The position numbers and the translations under genes are program-made. Shown here piece by piece: positions 43,038 to 52,317 of a DNA stretch of 64,000 bases. The notes below the pieces were generated by a model, which was not told where the DNA came from, made no database searches, and saw only the letters and a list, made by a program, of their open reading frames with translations. Position 1 is the first letter of the stretch. The number at the start of each line of letters is the position of its first letter. Where the stretch lies: positions 806,001 to 870,000 of the forward strand of contig CATOTG010000006.1 of assembly GCA_951813015.1 (NCBI GenBank), read 5' to 3'. The DNA comes from an uncultured Thermoanaerobaculia bacterium (GTDB taxonomy: Bacteria; Acidobacteriota; Thermoanaerobaculia; Multivoradales; Multivoraceae).

Positions 43038-43346
43038 ATGTCACGATCAAGAGCCCGGTACGCCCCGGAGTACCGGCAGCAGATGGTAGATCTGGTCCGG
43101 TCCGGGCGTAGCCCGGACCAACTGGCTCGCGAGTTCGAGCCGTCAGCGCAGTCGATCCGGAACTGGGTGGCCCAGGCGGACCGGGACGAGGGCCGCCGGA
43201 GCGACGGCAGCACGACGGCGGAGCGTGAGGAGTTGCGCCGGCTGCGCCGGGAGAACCGCCGGTTGCGGGAAGAGCGGGCAATCCTGGCAAAAGCAACGGC
43301 CTGGTTCGCTCGGGAGACGGGACCGAAGGGGTCTTCCGGTTCATGA
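43038..43346 (+). CDS. IS3-family transposase OrfA
   Basis: 102 residues from the ATG at 43038, which has GGAGGAGGA upstream. Helix-turn-helix (YAPEYRQQMVDLVRSGRSPDQLAREF, then AQSIRNWVAQAD) followed by a leucine-zipper-like helix (ELRRLRRENRRLREERAILAKA). OrfA binds the element ends. Its TGA overlaps the ATG of orfB (ATGA), a layout that allows coupled or frameshifted OrfAB production. Confidence 0.9.
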   Translation: MSRSRARYAPEYRQQMVDLVRSGRSPDQLAREFEPSAQSIRNWVAQADRDEGRRSDGSTTAEREELRRLRRENRRLREERAILAKATAWFARETGPKGSSGS

Positions 43347-43888
43347 GAGCGCACCAGGCCGAGTTCCACGTCACGACGATGGCCCCGCGTGCTCGGCGTC
43401 TCCACGAGCGGGTACTACGCCTGGCTTGGGCGGCCACGCTCGGCCAGGGAAAAGTCGAACCGTCTTCTCGCCGCGCGTGTGCGGGCGATCCACGAGCGAA
43501 GCCGCGGGACCTATGGCGCGCCGCGGATTCAGGCCGAGCTGGCCGACGAGGGAGTTTCTGTGAGCCGCAAACGGATCGCAAGGCTGATGCAAGAGTCCGG
43601 CTTGGCCGGCGTAAGCCGGCGCAAGAAGCCGGGGACGACCCGCCGCGATCGGAAGGCTCGACCGGCGCCGGACCTCGTGGACCGGGAGTTCACGGCCGAG
43701 GCTCCTGACCGCCTGTGGGTCGCGGACATCACCTATGTGCCAACGCTGGCCGGGTTCCTGTATCTGGCCGTCGTGCTGGACGTCTTCAGCCGCCGGATCG
43801 TCGGCTGGGCGATGGCCTCCAGCCTTCAGACGGACCTCGTGATCGATGCTCTGAACATGGCCGTCGCGCAGCGCCGACCCGGTGAGGG
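43343..43888 (+). pseudogene. IS3-family transposase OrfB, 5' part
   Basis: From the ATG at 43343 the frame reads MRAHQAEFHVTTMA and then breaks at CCCC 43383-43386; removing one C restores RVLGVSTSGYYAWLGRPRSA. The rest shows the HTH_21 block (RGTYGAPRIQAELADEGVSVSRKRI) and the integrase core with the first catalytic Asp in WVADITYVPTLAGFLYLAVVLDVFSRRIVGW. Homology stops at PGEG near 43888, where the inserted fragment begins. The second Asp region is lost and the third catalytic Glu lies in the 3' part. Confidence 0.85.
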
Positions 43889-44624
43889 TGTGCGCTGGCG
43901 GCTCCGTCGTTGACGTTGCCCGGTCGATTCGAGAGGCGCACGATCTGGCCTTCCTGAGCCTCGTAGGCGGTGATCGGGTAGTAGCTGCGCGCTCCCCGAC
44001 GCTGGCGGTTGTACCCCCGAAAGGCCCCCTCCACCTTGGACCCCGTGCTGATCACGGAGCCGTCCACATCGAGGGTGAGCCGCCGCCTGCCGGTTTGCCG
44101 CAACAGAGCGCCGACCAGGTCCTCGTTGACCTTCGACAACCGCTCCACATGCTCCTTGCGCAAACACTGGAGCCAGTAGCTGACGGTGCGTGGCGTCGGC
44201 GGCCTGCTCAGGCCGGCAAAGCGCGCCATGATCGGATCACCTTGCTCGTTCTGAAGATGCAGGACTCGGCGTCCGCCGACGAGAATCAAGCCCAGCAGCG
44301 AAAGCAGCATCGCAACAGCGCCGAAGTCGGTCGTCGGAAACGAGGAGCCGACCGCTTTGCGAAGCAGATCGATGAACCCGCTTCGCCTCAGGTACTCCCG
44401 CAACAGCTCGAGGCCGGCGTGGGAGGTCACCTCCTGGCGTCCGAACCGATAGTCCAACTTGCCGTTGACACGACGCTTCAGATCTGCTCTTCTATACCGC
44501 ACTGGGAGTGGCCTTTCGTCGAAGGGGTTTGTGATGGTTGCGAATCACGATTCTACCCCATCCCGTAAGGCCCTCCCGGCTTCAACCTTGGCTCAGAACC
44601 CGAGACGATATTCGCGAATCAAGG
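43889..44624 (-). pseudogene. fragment of an IS1380-type transposase inserted in the IS3 orfB
   Basis: On the minus strand from an ATG at 44502, about 200 residues match the N-terminal half of IS1380 transposases in character: RFGRQEVTSHAGLELLREYL, the first catalytic Asp in TLDVDGSVISTG, and GYNRQRRGARSYYPITAYEA, ending in SNRPGNVND near 43906. The C-terminal half is absent and no inverted repeat pair or target duplication is visible at 43889 and 44624. About ten codons of orfB are missing at the junction. It looks like a nested insertion followed by deletion. Confidence 0.75.
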
Positions 44625-44900
44625 TACACTTCGCTGAAGTTCGGGAAACGTTGCCGCGAAGCCGGCATCGTGCTCTCGATGGGCTCCGTGGGAGACTGCT
44701 TCGACAACGCCATGGCCGAGAGCTTCTTCGCCAGCCTCGAATGCGAACTGCTTGACCGCACCGTCTTCAGCAACCACGCGGAAGCCAGAGGCGAGCTCTT
44801 CCGCTACATCGAGGGCTGGTACAACATGCGCCGGAGGCACTCATCCATCGGACACCAGTCCCCGGTCAACTTCGAAAAGGCGCACCAAGAAGCCGCCTGA
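44625..44900 (+). pseudogene. IS3-family transposase OrfB, 3' part
   Basis: Resumes with YTSLKFGKRCREAG, followed by SMGSVGDCFDNAMAESFFASLE, containing the third catalytic residue (Glu) of the DDE triad, and the terminal YIEGWYNMRRRHSSIGHQSP motif of IS3 transposases. It ends at TGA 44900, 21 bp before the right inverted repeat. Separated from the 5' part by the IS1380-type fragment. Confidence 0.88.
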
Positions 44901-44945
44901 ATCCCCAAACACTAACCGTCCACGAAACCGGGGCAACTCCAGGTC

Positions 44946-45336
44946 TTCGGGATCGCCTCCGCTTTGAGCGGAGTCGAGGCCGGCCTGTTCAAGGTCGCTG
45001 GCCGCGGCGAAGGTGTCGAAGGCCATCCAACGGCTCATGGGCTTTGGCCAAGCGCCGCAGGCCATCGAGAGAGGACGGCCGCGGCGCTCCGGGAGTGCGT
45101 CCGGGAACTCGGCCACTACGTCGAGCGGGTCGGCCGCTGGATGCGGGAACGGGCGCTGGACAGCGCTAGAGGTTGCGCGGAGGGTGCCGAACAGGCGATA
45201 ATCCGCGTCCTGACCGCTTCGCGGTGTGCGAGCCTGGATGCAAGAGCCGTCCGGTTCGCAGGAGGGACGCGAAGCCGCTACCGCTGATAACGAAGCCGCG
45301 GGGTCAGAACTGCGGCTCAGGCACAGGTGACACGCA
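44946..45336. other. 391-bp stretch without a supportable gene
   Basis: Right flank of the insertion element up to rplS. Several frames are open on both strands, but none has a convincing start, ribosome-binding site or family pattern. Joining this to the sequence left of the element (before 42984) also gives no recognisable protein. Probably the remains of island DNA plus the rplS leader. Confidence 0.4.
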
Positions 45337-45684
45337 ATGCACGATCTACAGCAAGTCGAGCAGGAGTACGTGCAGCAGGGCCTGCCCGATTTTCGGGCCG
45401 GTGACACGGTCAAGGTCCACGTTCGGGTCAGAGAGGGCGCCAAGGAGCGGATCCAGATCTTCCAGGGCGTGGTGATCTCCCGCCGCGGCAGCGGCACCCG
45501 GGAGACGTTCACCGTGCGCAAGGTCTCGGGCGGCATCGGTGTCGAGCGGATCTTCCCGCTGCATTCGCCGGTGATCGGCCAGATCGAGGTCGTGCGCCGG
45601 GGCAAGGTCCGCCGCGCCAAGCTCTACTACCTCCGCAAGTTGCGCGGCCGCGCCGCCCGCATCGAGGAGCTCCGCAAGCGCTGA
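45337..45684 (+). CDS. rplS: 50S ribosomal protein L19
   Basis: 115 residues. The blocks [56 protein letters not shown] and the terminal [17 protein letters not shown] are diagnostic for bL19. It normally follows trmD directly; here 3.5 kb of accessory DNA intervenes, so it probably needs its own promoter, which I could not identify with confidence. Confidence 0.97.
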   Translation: MHDLQQVEQEYVQQGLPDFRAGDTVKVHVRVREGAKERIQIFQGVVISRRGSGTRETFTVRKVSGGIGVERIFPLHSPVIGQIEVVRRGKVRRAKLYYLRKLRGRAARIEELRKR

Positions 45685-45707
45685 CCAACTCGAAGTCCGC
45701 GACGGGT

Positions 45708-46355
45708 TTGGCGGCGCTGATCGCCGAGACGTACCGCTTGCGCCTGATGCGCGGGCTCGAACAGCAGTTCGCGACCGCCGGCTACGGGCTTGTCGCCGGA
45801 GTGGACGAGGCGGGTAGAGGCTGTCTGGCCGGCCCGGTGGTCGCGGCGGCGGTGGTGGTCGCCCCGGACACCCTGATCCCGGGCGTCGACGACAGCAAGC
45901 GGCTGTCCGCGCGACAGCGTGAGCGGTTGGCCGGAGCGATCAGGCAGCGGGCGGTCGCCTGGTCGGTTGCCAGGGGCGACGCCGCCTTGATCGACCGCAT
46001 CAACGTGCTCGAAGCAACCCGTTGGGCGATGCGCAGCGCCCTGCGGTCACTGCACGTACGCCCTGCCGTCGCCATAGTCGATGCCGTGCGGCTCGAGGCG
46101 GTGGACGTGTGCGGCGCCGACGTGCCCCTGGCGCCCCTGGTGAGGGCCGACTCCCTCAGTTTCGCCGTTGCCTGCGCCTCGATCATCGCCAAGACGGACA
46201 GGGACCGCCTGATGGCGGCATACGACCGGCAGTACCCGGGTTTCGGGTTTGCCCGCCACAAGGGGTACGCGTCGGAGGATCACCGCGCCGCGCTGAAGGA
46301 ACTGGGGCCGACGCCGCTGCATCGTCTCACCTTCCGCTCCGTGCTGCCGACATAG
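45708..46355 (+). CDS. rnhB: ribonuclease HII
   Basis: 215 residues. Catalytic blocks: GVDEAGRGCLAGPVVAAAV (first Asp and Glu), DDSKRLSARQRERL, and ADSLSFAVACASIIAKTDRDRLM with later acidic residues. It cuts RNA in RNA/DNA hybrids and single misincorporated ribonucleotides. The start is a TTG at 45708 with a weak GACGGG site; an ATG at 45747 is an alternative that would shorten the N-terminus by 13 residues. Linked to rplS, as in many genomes. Confidence 0.94.
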   Translation: MAALIAETYRLRLMRGLEQQFATAGYGLVAGVDEAGRGCLAGPVVAAAVVVAPDTLIPGVDDSKRLSARQRERLAGAIRQRAVAWSVARGDAALIDRINVLEATRWAMRSALRSLHVRPAVAIVDAVRLEAVDVCGADVPLAPLVRADSLSFAVACASIIAKTDRDRLMAAYDRQYPGFGFARHKGYASEDHRAALKELGPTPLHRLTFRSVLPT

Positions 46356-46365
46356 GATCGCGGGC

Positions 46366-47460
46366 GTGCGCCGGAATCTCCTGCTGTTCGCGATCGTGGC
46401 CGGCATCGTCGCCGTAGCGGCGGTCGTTCTGTGGTTCGCGCCGAAGGCGCAGGAGGCGAGGGCGCCCGGGCTGGCCCGGGCCTGGGTCGGCGTGGAGGTC
46501 GGGGACGAGGGCGTGGCGAGGACGGGCACGGTCGAACTCGGCGCCGGCGAGGGCTTCCGGTTGCATGCGGTCGTCGAGGCGCAGCGCGGCGGAGACGGCG
46601 AGGCCGTGTACTACAGCGCGGCGCCCCGGGTGGTGCTCGACGGTCAGGAGGTCGACGCTCTGCCCGCGGAAGAGCTGAGCGTGCTCGGCCGGGTCAGATT
46701 GCTCTGGTTCAGCGTCGAGAACGGCCTTCCCTTTCGCGAAGTGGAGAACGGCGCCGACCTCGAGAGCTTTGGCTACGATCAGTTCTTTCGTCCCGAGTGG
46801 GGTAGCGCGTGGTCAATCGACGGCACGCTCGAGGCCAACTTCGACAGTTGGGTGGAGGACGACGGTCCGCCGGTCGAGCGGGACTTCGGAACCCTTCGGT
46901 ACCAGGTCTGGGTGGAGACCTCGCTGGACGAGAACGCCCTGGTTCCGGATCAACGAGTGAAGTCCGAGGCCCTTCCAGGCGCGACCCGGGTCGAGGCGCG
47001 CCTGCCCGGCGCGCTGCGCGTCCCGTCGGCGGTGTTCGGGCTGCCGGGCATCGTCCGCGGCGACGGCGAGTGGGATGAGGCGGCCCTGGCGCGCCTTCAG
47101 ACGCTCCATGGCGACCGGCTCGCCTTCAGCCGCGTGACCCTGCTGCAGGAGCTGCTGGATACCGGTGGCGTCGGCTGGGATGACCTGAACTGGCAGCTTG
47201 CGTCGCTCGACGGCAGCCTGTCGTGGCGTGCCCCGGACGCGGGCTCGCCGGCGCCGGGCGACCTGGTCCGGGTCGGGGACCGGTGGGTGGTCCTGCTGGG
47301 CGACGAGACCGGGCACGGCGAGACGGGGATGCTGGACGGAGCGGATCTCTGCCTGGACTTTGCCGCCGGCGCCTCCGTGCGGCGGCTGGACCAGATCTTC
47401 CTGCTCGGGAGCGAGGACGAAGGGGACGTGCAGGTGGCCTCGCCGCGGCCGCCTGTCTGA
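46366..47460 (+). CDS. membrane-anchored protein of unknown function
   Basis: 364 residues from a GTG. One N-terminal membrane helix (LLLFAIVAGIVAVAAVVLWF) and a soluble, probably periplasmic domain of about 335 residues with many acidic and aromatic residues, no Cys pair except one in ADLCLDF, and no catalytic motif I recognise. The C-terminal part (GDLVRVGDRWVVLLGDETG) has a small beta-barrel look. It lies 11 bp after rnhB and converges with dsbD. Confidence 0.6.
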   Translation: MRRNLLLFAIVAGIVAVAAVVLWFAPKAQEARAPGLARAWVGVEVGDEGVARTGTVELGAGEGFRLHAVVEAQRGGDGEAVYYSAAPRVVLDGQEVDALPAEELSVLGRVRLLWFSVENGLPFREVENGADLESFGYDQFFRPEWGSAWSIDGTLEANFDSWVEDDGPPVERDFGTLRYQVWVETSLDENALVPDQRVKSEALPGATRVEARLPGALRVPSAVFGLPGIVRGDGEWDEAALARLQTLHGDRLAFSRVTLLQELLDTGGVGWDDLNWQLASLDGSLSWRAPDAGSPAPGDLVRVGDRWVVLLGDETGHGETGMLDGADLCLDFAAGASVRRLDQIFLLGSEDEGDVQVASPRPPV

Positions 47461-47465
47461 TCGGC

Positions 47466-49286
47466 CTATTGCGCCGCGACCTCGCCGCCGGCTGAACTCC
47501 GGATCGCCTCTTCCAGCCTGCCTTTTCGAAGAAGCTCGCTGAAGACGTGCGGCTCCTGGTTCGGCCGGTAGAGCGCATAGAAGGGGATGCCGTAGCGTCC
47601 GAAGCTCGCCAGATAGCGGGCGATGCCGTCGTCCCGATTGGTCCAGTCGGCCTGCATCGCCACGACGTCGTAGCGGGTGAAGAGGGCGGCCGTCTCCTCG
47701 GTCTCGAGGACGAGACGTTCGTTCACCTTGCAGGTGGCGCACCAGTCCGCGGTGACGTCGACGAAGACCAGTCGCCCCTCCTCGGCGAGGGTTTCGGCCT
47801 GGACAGGGTCGAACGGAACCCAGTTCAGGACGTGTTGCGTGGCGGGTCCGGATCCGCCGCCGCCGGAAAGGGCCGGTGCGCCGTTCGCCAGAACCAGCAC
47901 GAAGACGGCCGCGGCCACCGCGCCGAGGCGTTCGAGGATGCGCGGCGCCGTTCTCTGTGCGCGGCCCTGCAACCAGATGAAGAGGGCCAGGACGAGAAGC
48001 CCGATCTCGACAAAGGCGAGGCGGGCGCTGTCCATCTGGGCGGCCAGAACGTAAAGCAGCCAGACCGTCGTGCCGGCGATCAGAAAGCCCATGATCCCCC
48101 GCAGAGTCGCCATCCACTCGCCGGGTTTCGGCAGCATCCTGACCGCGTTGGGGACCGCGGCGAGCAGCAGGTAGGGGGCCGCGAGTCCGACGCCGACCGC
48201 GGTGAAGACGGTCACGATCGTGGTTCCCGGCTGGCTCAACGCAAAGCCGACCGCAGCGCCGAGGAAGGGCGCGGAGCACGGGGTCGCCATCAGGGTGGCG
48301 AAGACGCCGGAGAAGAAGTGCCCGGAGTAGCCCTCGCTGCGGCCGCCTCCCAGACGGTTGGTCATCGCGTGCGGCAGCTGGATCTCGAACAGACCCCAGA
48401 CGTTCAGGGTGAACAGGGTGAGGACGAGCACCAGGAAGGTGACGAACAAAGGGTTCTGGAACTGGATTCCCCAGCCCACTGCCTGGCCGGCCGAGCGGGC
48501 CAAAAGCGTCGCCGCCGCGAGCACCCAGAACGAGACGAGGATGCCCAGCGTCGTCATCAGGGCGCCCGCCGTGATCTCCCGGCGGGGACGGCCGGAAGCC
48601 TGGGCCAGTCCGAAGAGCTTGAGCGAGACGATCGGCAGCACGCACGGCATGCCGTTCAGGATGAGTCCGCCGAGCAGGGCCGGAATCAGCGCCGCGAAGA
48701 GTCCGATGGCGCCGGCGGAGGCGCCGTCCGACCCTGCCGGAGGGGCGTCGAAGGCTGGATGGCCGGTTGGCTCGCCGCTGGCGCCGATCTCGAGTTGAAC
48801 CGTTGCCTCGGCGGTGACCGGCGGCAGACACTGGATGTCGTCGCAGGCCTGGTAGGTGAGTTCGGCGGACACGTCGACGGCGCCGGCTGGTGCGTCCGCG
48901 GGCAGGTCGAGGTCCGCGTGGACCACCGTCTCGTGCTCGTAGACAGCCAGCAGCTCCTCGGAGAAGCCGAACTCCCACATGACGTGGTCGGGGTAGTGGA
49001 CCTCGGGCCGCGGCCAGCCGGCGGGCAACTCGAAGGCGATCTCGGTGGGGATCAGGTAGTCGAAACTCGGTGTGTTGCTCTGGATGTGCCAGCCGTCTTC
49101 GATCGTGATCACGGCGGCGATGCGCACCGCTTCGCCGGGAGCGTAGGACGTGCGGTCGGCGAACGCCTCGAGCGAAGCCATCTGAGGCGGCCGGAACTGG
49201 CTTCCCGCGACCGCCGCGAGGCACAGGATCGCGGCGACGGCAATTGCCGCTCTTGTTCCCAACCTGCTGCTACGATCCTGCTTCAT
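47466..49286 (-). CDS. dsbD: thiol:disulfide interchange protein DsbD-like
   Basis: 606 residues. Signal peptide (RAAIAVAAILCLAAVAGS), then a periplasmic alpha domain with YQACDDIQCLPP, eight or so membrane helices carrying the redox Cys in NGMPCVLPIVSLK and TPCSAPFLGAAVGF, and a C-terminal thioredoxin-like domain with TADWCATCKVNE. DsbD passes electrons from cytoplasmic thioredoxin to periplasmic thiol proteins; the TlpA-like protein at 7.3 kb is a possible client. The ATG at 49286-49284 overlaps, on the opposite strand, the first ATG of the aminotransferase gene, so the two genes are divergent with no intergenic space. Confidence 0.88.
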   Translation of the reverse strand: MKQDRSSRLGTRAAIAVAAILCLAAVAGSQFRPPQMASLEAFADRTSYAPGEAVRIAAVITIEDGWHIQSNTPSFDYLIPTEIAFELPAGWPRPEVHYPDHVMWEFGFSEELLAVYEHETVVHADLDLPADAPAGAVDVSAELTYQACDDIQCLPPVTAEATVQLEIGASGEPTGHPAFDAPPAGSDGASAGAIGLFAALIPALLGGLILNGMPCVLPIVSLKLFGLAQASGRPRREITAGALMTTLGILVSFWVLAAATLLARSAGQAVGWGIQFQNPLFVTFLVLVLTLFTLNVWGLFEIQLPHAMTNRLGGGRSEGYSGHFFSGVFATLMATPCSAPFLGAAVGFALSQPGTTIVTVFTAVGVGLAAPYLLLAAVPNAVRMLPKPGEWMATLRGIMGFLIAGTTVWLLYVLAAQMDSARLAFVEIGLLVLALFIWLQGRAQRTAPRILERLGAVAAAVFVLVLANGAPALSGGGGSGPATQHVLNWVPFDPVQAETLAEEGRLVFVDVTADWCATCKVNERLVLETEETAALFTRYDVVAMQADWTNRDDGIARYLASFGRYGIPFYALYRPNQEPHVFSELLRKGRLEEAIRSSAGGEVAAQ

Positions 49287-50469
49287 GCCTTCCGGTGAGC
49301 GCGAGTCGGCGACGATGGCTGTCTCCCGGCGGGTGGCCGAGCTGCGCCGCGAGGGGGTCGAGGTGTTCGACCTGGGAGCCGGAGAGCCCGACTTCCCCTC
49401 GCCGGAGACAGCGGTCAAGGCTGTACAACGAGCCCTCGACGAGGGCCGGACGAAGTATACGGTGCTCGAAGGCACGCCCGAACTCAGAGCCGGCCTCGCG
49501 GCCCGGTACGGCGCCCGGGGAGCACCCTGGGGCGCGGCCAACGTGCTGGTCACCGTGGGCGCCAAGGCTGCCCTGTACCAGCTCGCCAAGGCGTTTCTGT
49601 CCCCGGGCGACGAGGTCGTCGTGCCGACGCCGGCCTGGGTCAGCATCCCGGCCCAGGTGAGGCTTGCGGGCGCCGCGGCGGTCACGGCGCCGATGGCGGC
49701 CGCCGACGGCTTCGCGATCCGGGCCCAACCGCTGGTCGAGGCGATGTCGGAACGTACGCGCGCGGTGATCGTCAACTCGCCCTGCAATCCGACCGGCGCG
49801 GTCGTGTCGATCCTCGATCTGGAGCGGATCGCGGCCGCCTGCGCCGAGCGCAACGCCCTGCTGATCTCCGACGAGACGTACGAGCGGTTCGTCTACGACG
49901 GCAAGCGGCACGCCAGCGTGGCGTCCCTGGCGGCGAGGTATCCGGAGACGGTCGTCCTTGTGGGCTCCTTCTCGAAGACGTACGCGATGACCGGATGGCG
50001 GCTCGGCTACCTGCTCGGCGCTCCTTCGGTGGTCGCCGCGGCGGCCGCGGTGCAGAGCCACGTCACCTCGAACGCGACCTCGTTCGCGATGGCCGGCGCC
50101 GAGGCGGTGCTTGAGAGCGAACCGCCGGAGGCGGCAGACCTGGTGGCGGCGTGCGCACGGCGTCGCCGGCGCCTGCTGGCGGAGCTGGACCGGATTCCGG
50201 GCGTCGTTTGCCCGCCGCCGGCCGGCGCCTTCTATGCGTTCCCGGACGTGAGCGCCTGGTTCGACGAGGACTGTCCCGACTCCGTGGCGTTCAGTCGCCG
50301 TCTGCTCGATGAGGCCGGTGTGGCGACGACCCCCGGTTCGGCTTTCGGCTGCGAGGGCCACATCCGCCTGTCGTACGCTTGCAGAGACGAGATGCTGGCC
50401 TCGGGGCTGGAACGGCTCGCCGGCCTGCTGAGTGGCGCCGGAGAAGCCGGCAGGAGGCGCGCGGGATGA
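49285..50469 (+). CDS. aspC: aspartate/aromatic aminotransferase family, PLP-dependent
   Basis: 394 residues. Fold type I aminotransferase with VFDLGAGEPDFPSPE near residue 30, LVTVGAKAALYQL, NSPCNPTGAVVS, SDETYERFVYDG and the PLP lysine in VGSFSKTYAMTGWRLGYL, then the substrate Arg in HIRLSYAC. The layout is that of subgroup I-gamma aspartate aminotransferases; the exact amino acid substrate cannot be decided. The ATG at 49285 shares bases with the divergent dsbD start. An in-frame ATG at 49315 would leave 28 bp between the genes but would cut into the family's N-terminal segment. Overlaps the site-2 protease gene by 4 bp. Confidence 0.9.
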   Translation: MPSGERESATMAVSRRVAELRREGVEVFDLGAGEPDFPSPETAVKAVQRALDEGRTKYTVLEGTPELRAGLAARYGARGAPWGAANVLVTVGAKAALYQLAKAFLSPGDEVVVPTPAWVSIPAQVRLAGAAAVTAPMAAADGFAIRAQPLVEAMSERTRAVIVNSPCNPTGAVVSILDLERIAAACAERNALLISDETYERFVYDGKRHASVASLAARYPETVVLVGSFSKTYAMTGWRLGYLLGAPSVVAAAAAVQSHVTSNATSFAMAGAEAVLESEPPEAADLVAACARRRRRLLAELDRIPGVVCPPPAGAFYAFPDVSAWFDEDCPDSVAFSRRLLDEAGVATTPGSAFGCEGHIRLSYACRDEMLASGLERLAGLLSGAGEAGRRRAG

Positions 50470-51591
50470 GACCATTGATCGGCAGGCTCGCGTTTCCGAT
50501 GTTCAATCTGTTCGGCATCCGCGTGCGGGTCCATTTCACCTTCATCCTGCTCCTGGTCTGGCTGGCGGTGCTGGCGCCGGGCATGCAGAGCAGCGTCGCG
50601 ATGGTCGGCCTGGTCGTCGTCGGGCTGTTGGCGAGTGTCGTCGTTCACGAGTTGGGCCACGCGCTGACCGCTCGCCGGTACGGGATCGAGACGCGCGAGA
50701 TCGTCTTGACGCCGATTGGGGGCGTGGCCCGCCTGGACGGTTATCCGCAGGGCACGGCCGAGTTGGCGATCGCGGCGGCCGGTCCGCTGGTGAACCTGGG
50801 TCTGGCGACGACGCTTTTCTTCGGGCTGGTCCTGGCCGGGCTGCCGCCGTGGGGCGTCGGCCCCGTCGTCGATCTGCCTTCGGCACTGCAGTGGTTGCTG
50901 TTCGGCAATCTGTGCCTGTTCGCGCTCAATCTGCTGCCCGCGTTTCCCCTCGACGGCGGCCGTATCCTCCGCTCGGCGCTGTCCTCCTTCCTGGGTCAGG
51001 AACGGGCGACGAAGATCGCGACCCGGCTGGGGATGGTGCTGGCCGCGCTGCTGGGCGTGGCGGCGCTCGTGCCGTGGGCGGGGGGCATGGCGTACAGCAT
51101 TCTGCTGCTTCTGACCGCCTTCTTCGTGCTCGTCGGCGCCAGCCGGGAATCCTCCCTGGTGCGGACGCTGCAGGTCCTGCAGGGTCGCCGCGCCGGCGAG
51201 GCGATGATGACCCGCTGCGAACGGCTGGCGCCGCAGGACACGATCGAGTGGGCGGTGCGTCTCCTGCTCTCCACGACCCAGCGGCAGTTCCCGGTCGTGG
51301 ATGGCTGGGGGACGGGTCGCGGGCGAGGTGGACCGCGAGCGCCTGCTCGACCTGGTCGCCCGTTGCCCGGGCGACACGCCGCTGCTCGAACTGATGAACC
51401 GCCAGCCGCTGACCGTGACCGAGGACTGCGACCTGATGGAGGTGCTGCGGCAGTTGCAAAGCTCGGCGCGAGCGCTCTGGGTGGTCCGGGACCACGAACT
51501 GCGTGGGATGCTTACCGCGGACGGCTTGTCGCAGTTTGTCGAGGTGTGCAATCGGCTGCGGCATCGGGATTCGGGCGCGGTACAACCCTAG
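50466..51591 (+). pseudogene. site-2 protease family protein with CBS domains, split by one frameshift
   Basis: Six or so membrane helices carry the zinc site HELGHALTARRYG (HExxH) and the second motif NLLPAFPLDGGRILRSAL (the D is a metal ligand). After the membrane part comes a CBS pair (GEAMMTRCERLAPQDTIEWAV, then LLELMNRQPLTVTEDCDLMEVLRQL). The frame breaks at GGGGG 51307-51311; removing one G gives VDGWGRVAGEVDRERLL and a continuous 374-residue protein, stop TAG at 51591. It belongs to the SpoIVFB/Rip group that cuts within membranes; the target is unknown. Confidence 0.85.
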
Positions 51592-51662
51592 AGGCGATGC
51601 GGCCCGGGAGCGTGCGCAAGGGGGCTGCTAGAGTGGGCAGCTCTCACTTGAAGGAAGGGCGC

Positions 51663-52317
51663 GTGAGCGACGAAGCAAAGGGATCCGGATTCTCTCGCCG
51701 GTCGTTCCCTGCGTGGCGGCGCCGCCGGGGCCCTCTCGGGTGGCCTGGCGGCGGGGCTGCTGCCGGGCGACGCGGCTGCTGCCGCCGCGGCGAACGATGC
51801 AGACGGCGTCCCGATCCTCGGGCCGGATTCGGTCGAAGTCGAACTCGAAGTGAACGGCGCCGTCCGCCGCCTGGAAGTGGAACCGCGGGTCACGCTGCTC
51901 GACGGGCTGCGAGATGTCCTGGACACGACAGGCCCGAAGAAAGTCTGCGACCGCGGCGCCTGCGGCGCCTGCACGGTGCTCGAGGACGGCCAGCCGATCT
52001 ACGCGTGCAGCCGCCTGTTGATCGAATCCGCCGGGCGCAGCATCACGACCGTCGAGGGACTGGGCTCGCCGGAGGCCATGCACGAGGTCCAGCGCGCCTT
52101 CGTCGAGAACGACGCGCAGCAGTGCGGCTACTGCACGCCGGGCTTCGTCGTCGCCACCGCGGCGCTGCTGGCGCGCAACCCGGCCCCGGGCGAGGAGGAG
52201 ATCGAAGCCGGACTGGGCGGCAACTTCTGCCGCTGCGGGACCTACATGGGCATCCGCGCCGTGGTCGCTGGACCGGGCCAGGCTGGCGGAGACGGCGGAG
52301 GGAACGTCGGTGGCTGA
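51663..52317 (+). pseudogene. [2Fe-2S] subunit of a periplasmic molybdenum hydroxylase (PaoA-like), split by one frameshift
   Basis: From the GTG at 51663 a Tat signal emerges once one C is removed from CCC 51707-51709: SRRSFLRGG followed by a hydrophobic Ala/Leu/Gly stretch. The mature part binds two [2Fe-2S] clusters: the plant-type set CDRGACGACTVLEDG with a later Cys (YACSR), and the second set CGYCTPGF and CRCGTY. Restored length is 217 residues. A Tat-exported Fe-S subunit with FAD and molybdenum subunits is the plan of the E. coli periplasmic aldehyde oxidoreductase PaoABC. The end overlaps the next gene (GTGGCTGA). Confidence 0.82.

Larger units (their letters stand above)
42984..44941 (+). 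mobile_element. IS3-family insertion sequence with complete ends, interrupted internally
   Basis: The left end TGGGGTTGACCCGGTTCCGTGG and the complement of the right end, TGGAGTTGCCCCGGTTTCGTGG (each about 24 bp with GAC following), form imperfect terminal inverted repeats. The 4-bp GGTC flanks both sides (42980-42983 and 44942-44945), a target-site duplication as expected for IS3 elements. Inside are orfA, an orfB split in two, and an unrelated transposase fragment between the halves. Confidence 0.88.

Noticed and set aside
44946..45336. Protein gene between the IS3 element and rplS
   Set aside because: Frames on both strands lack start signals and recognisable motifs, and the plus-strand frames are short and Arg/Gly-rich as expected by chance in this composition.
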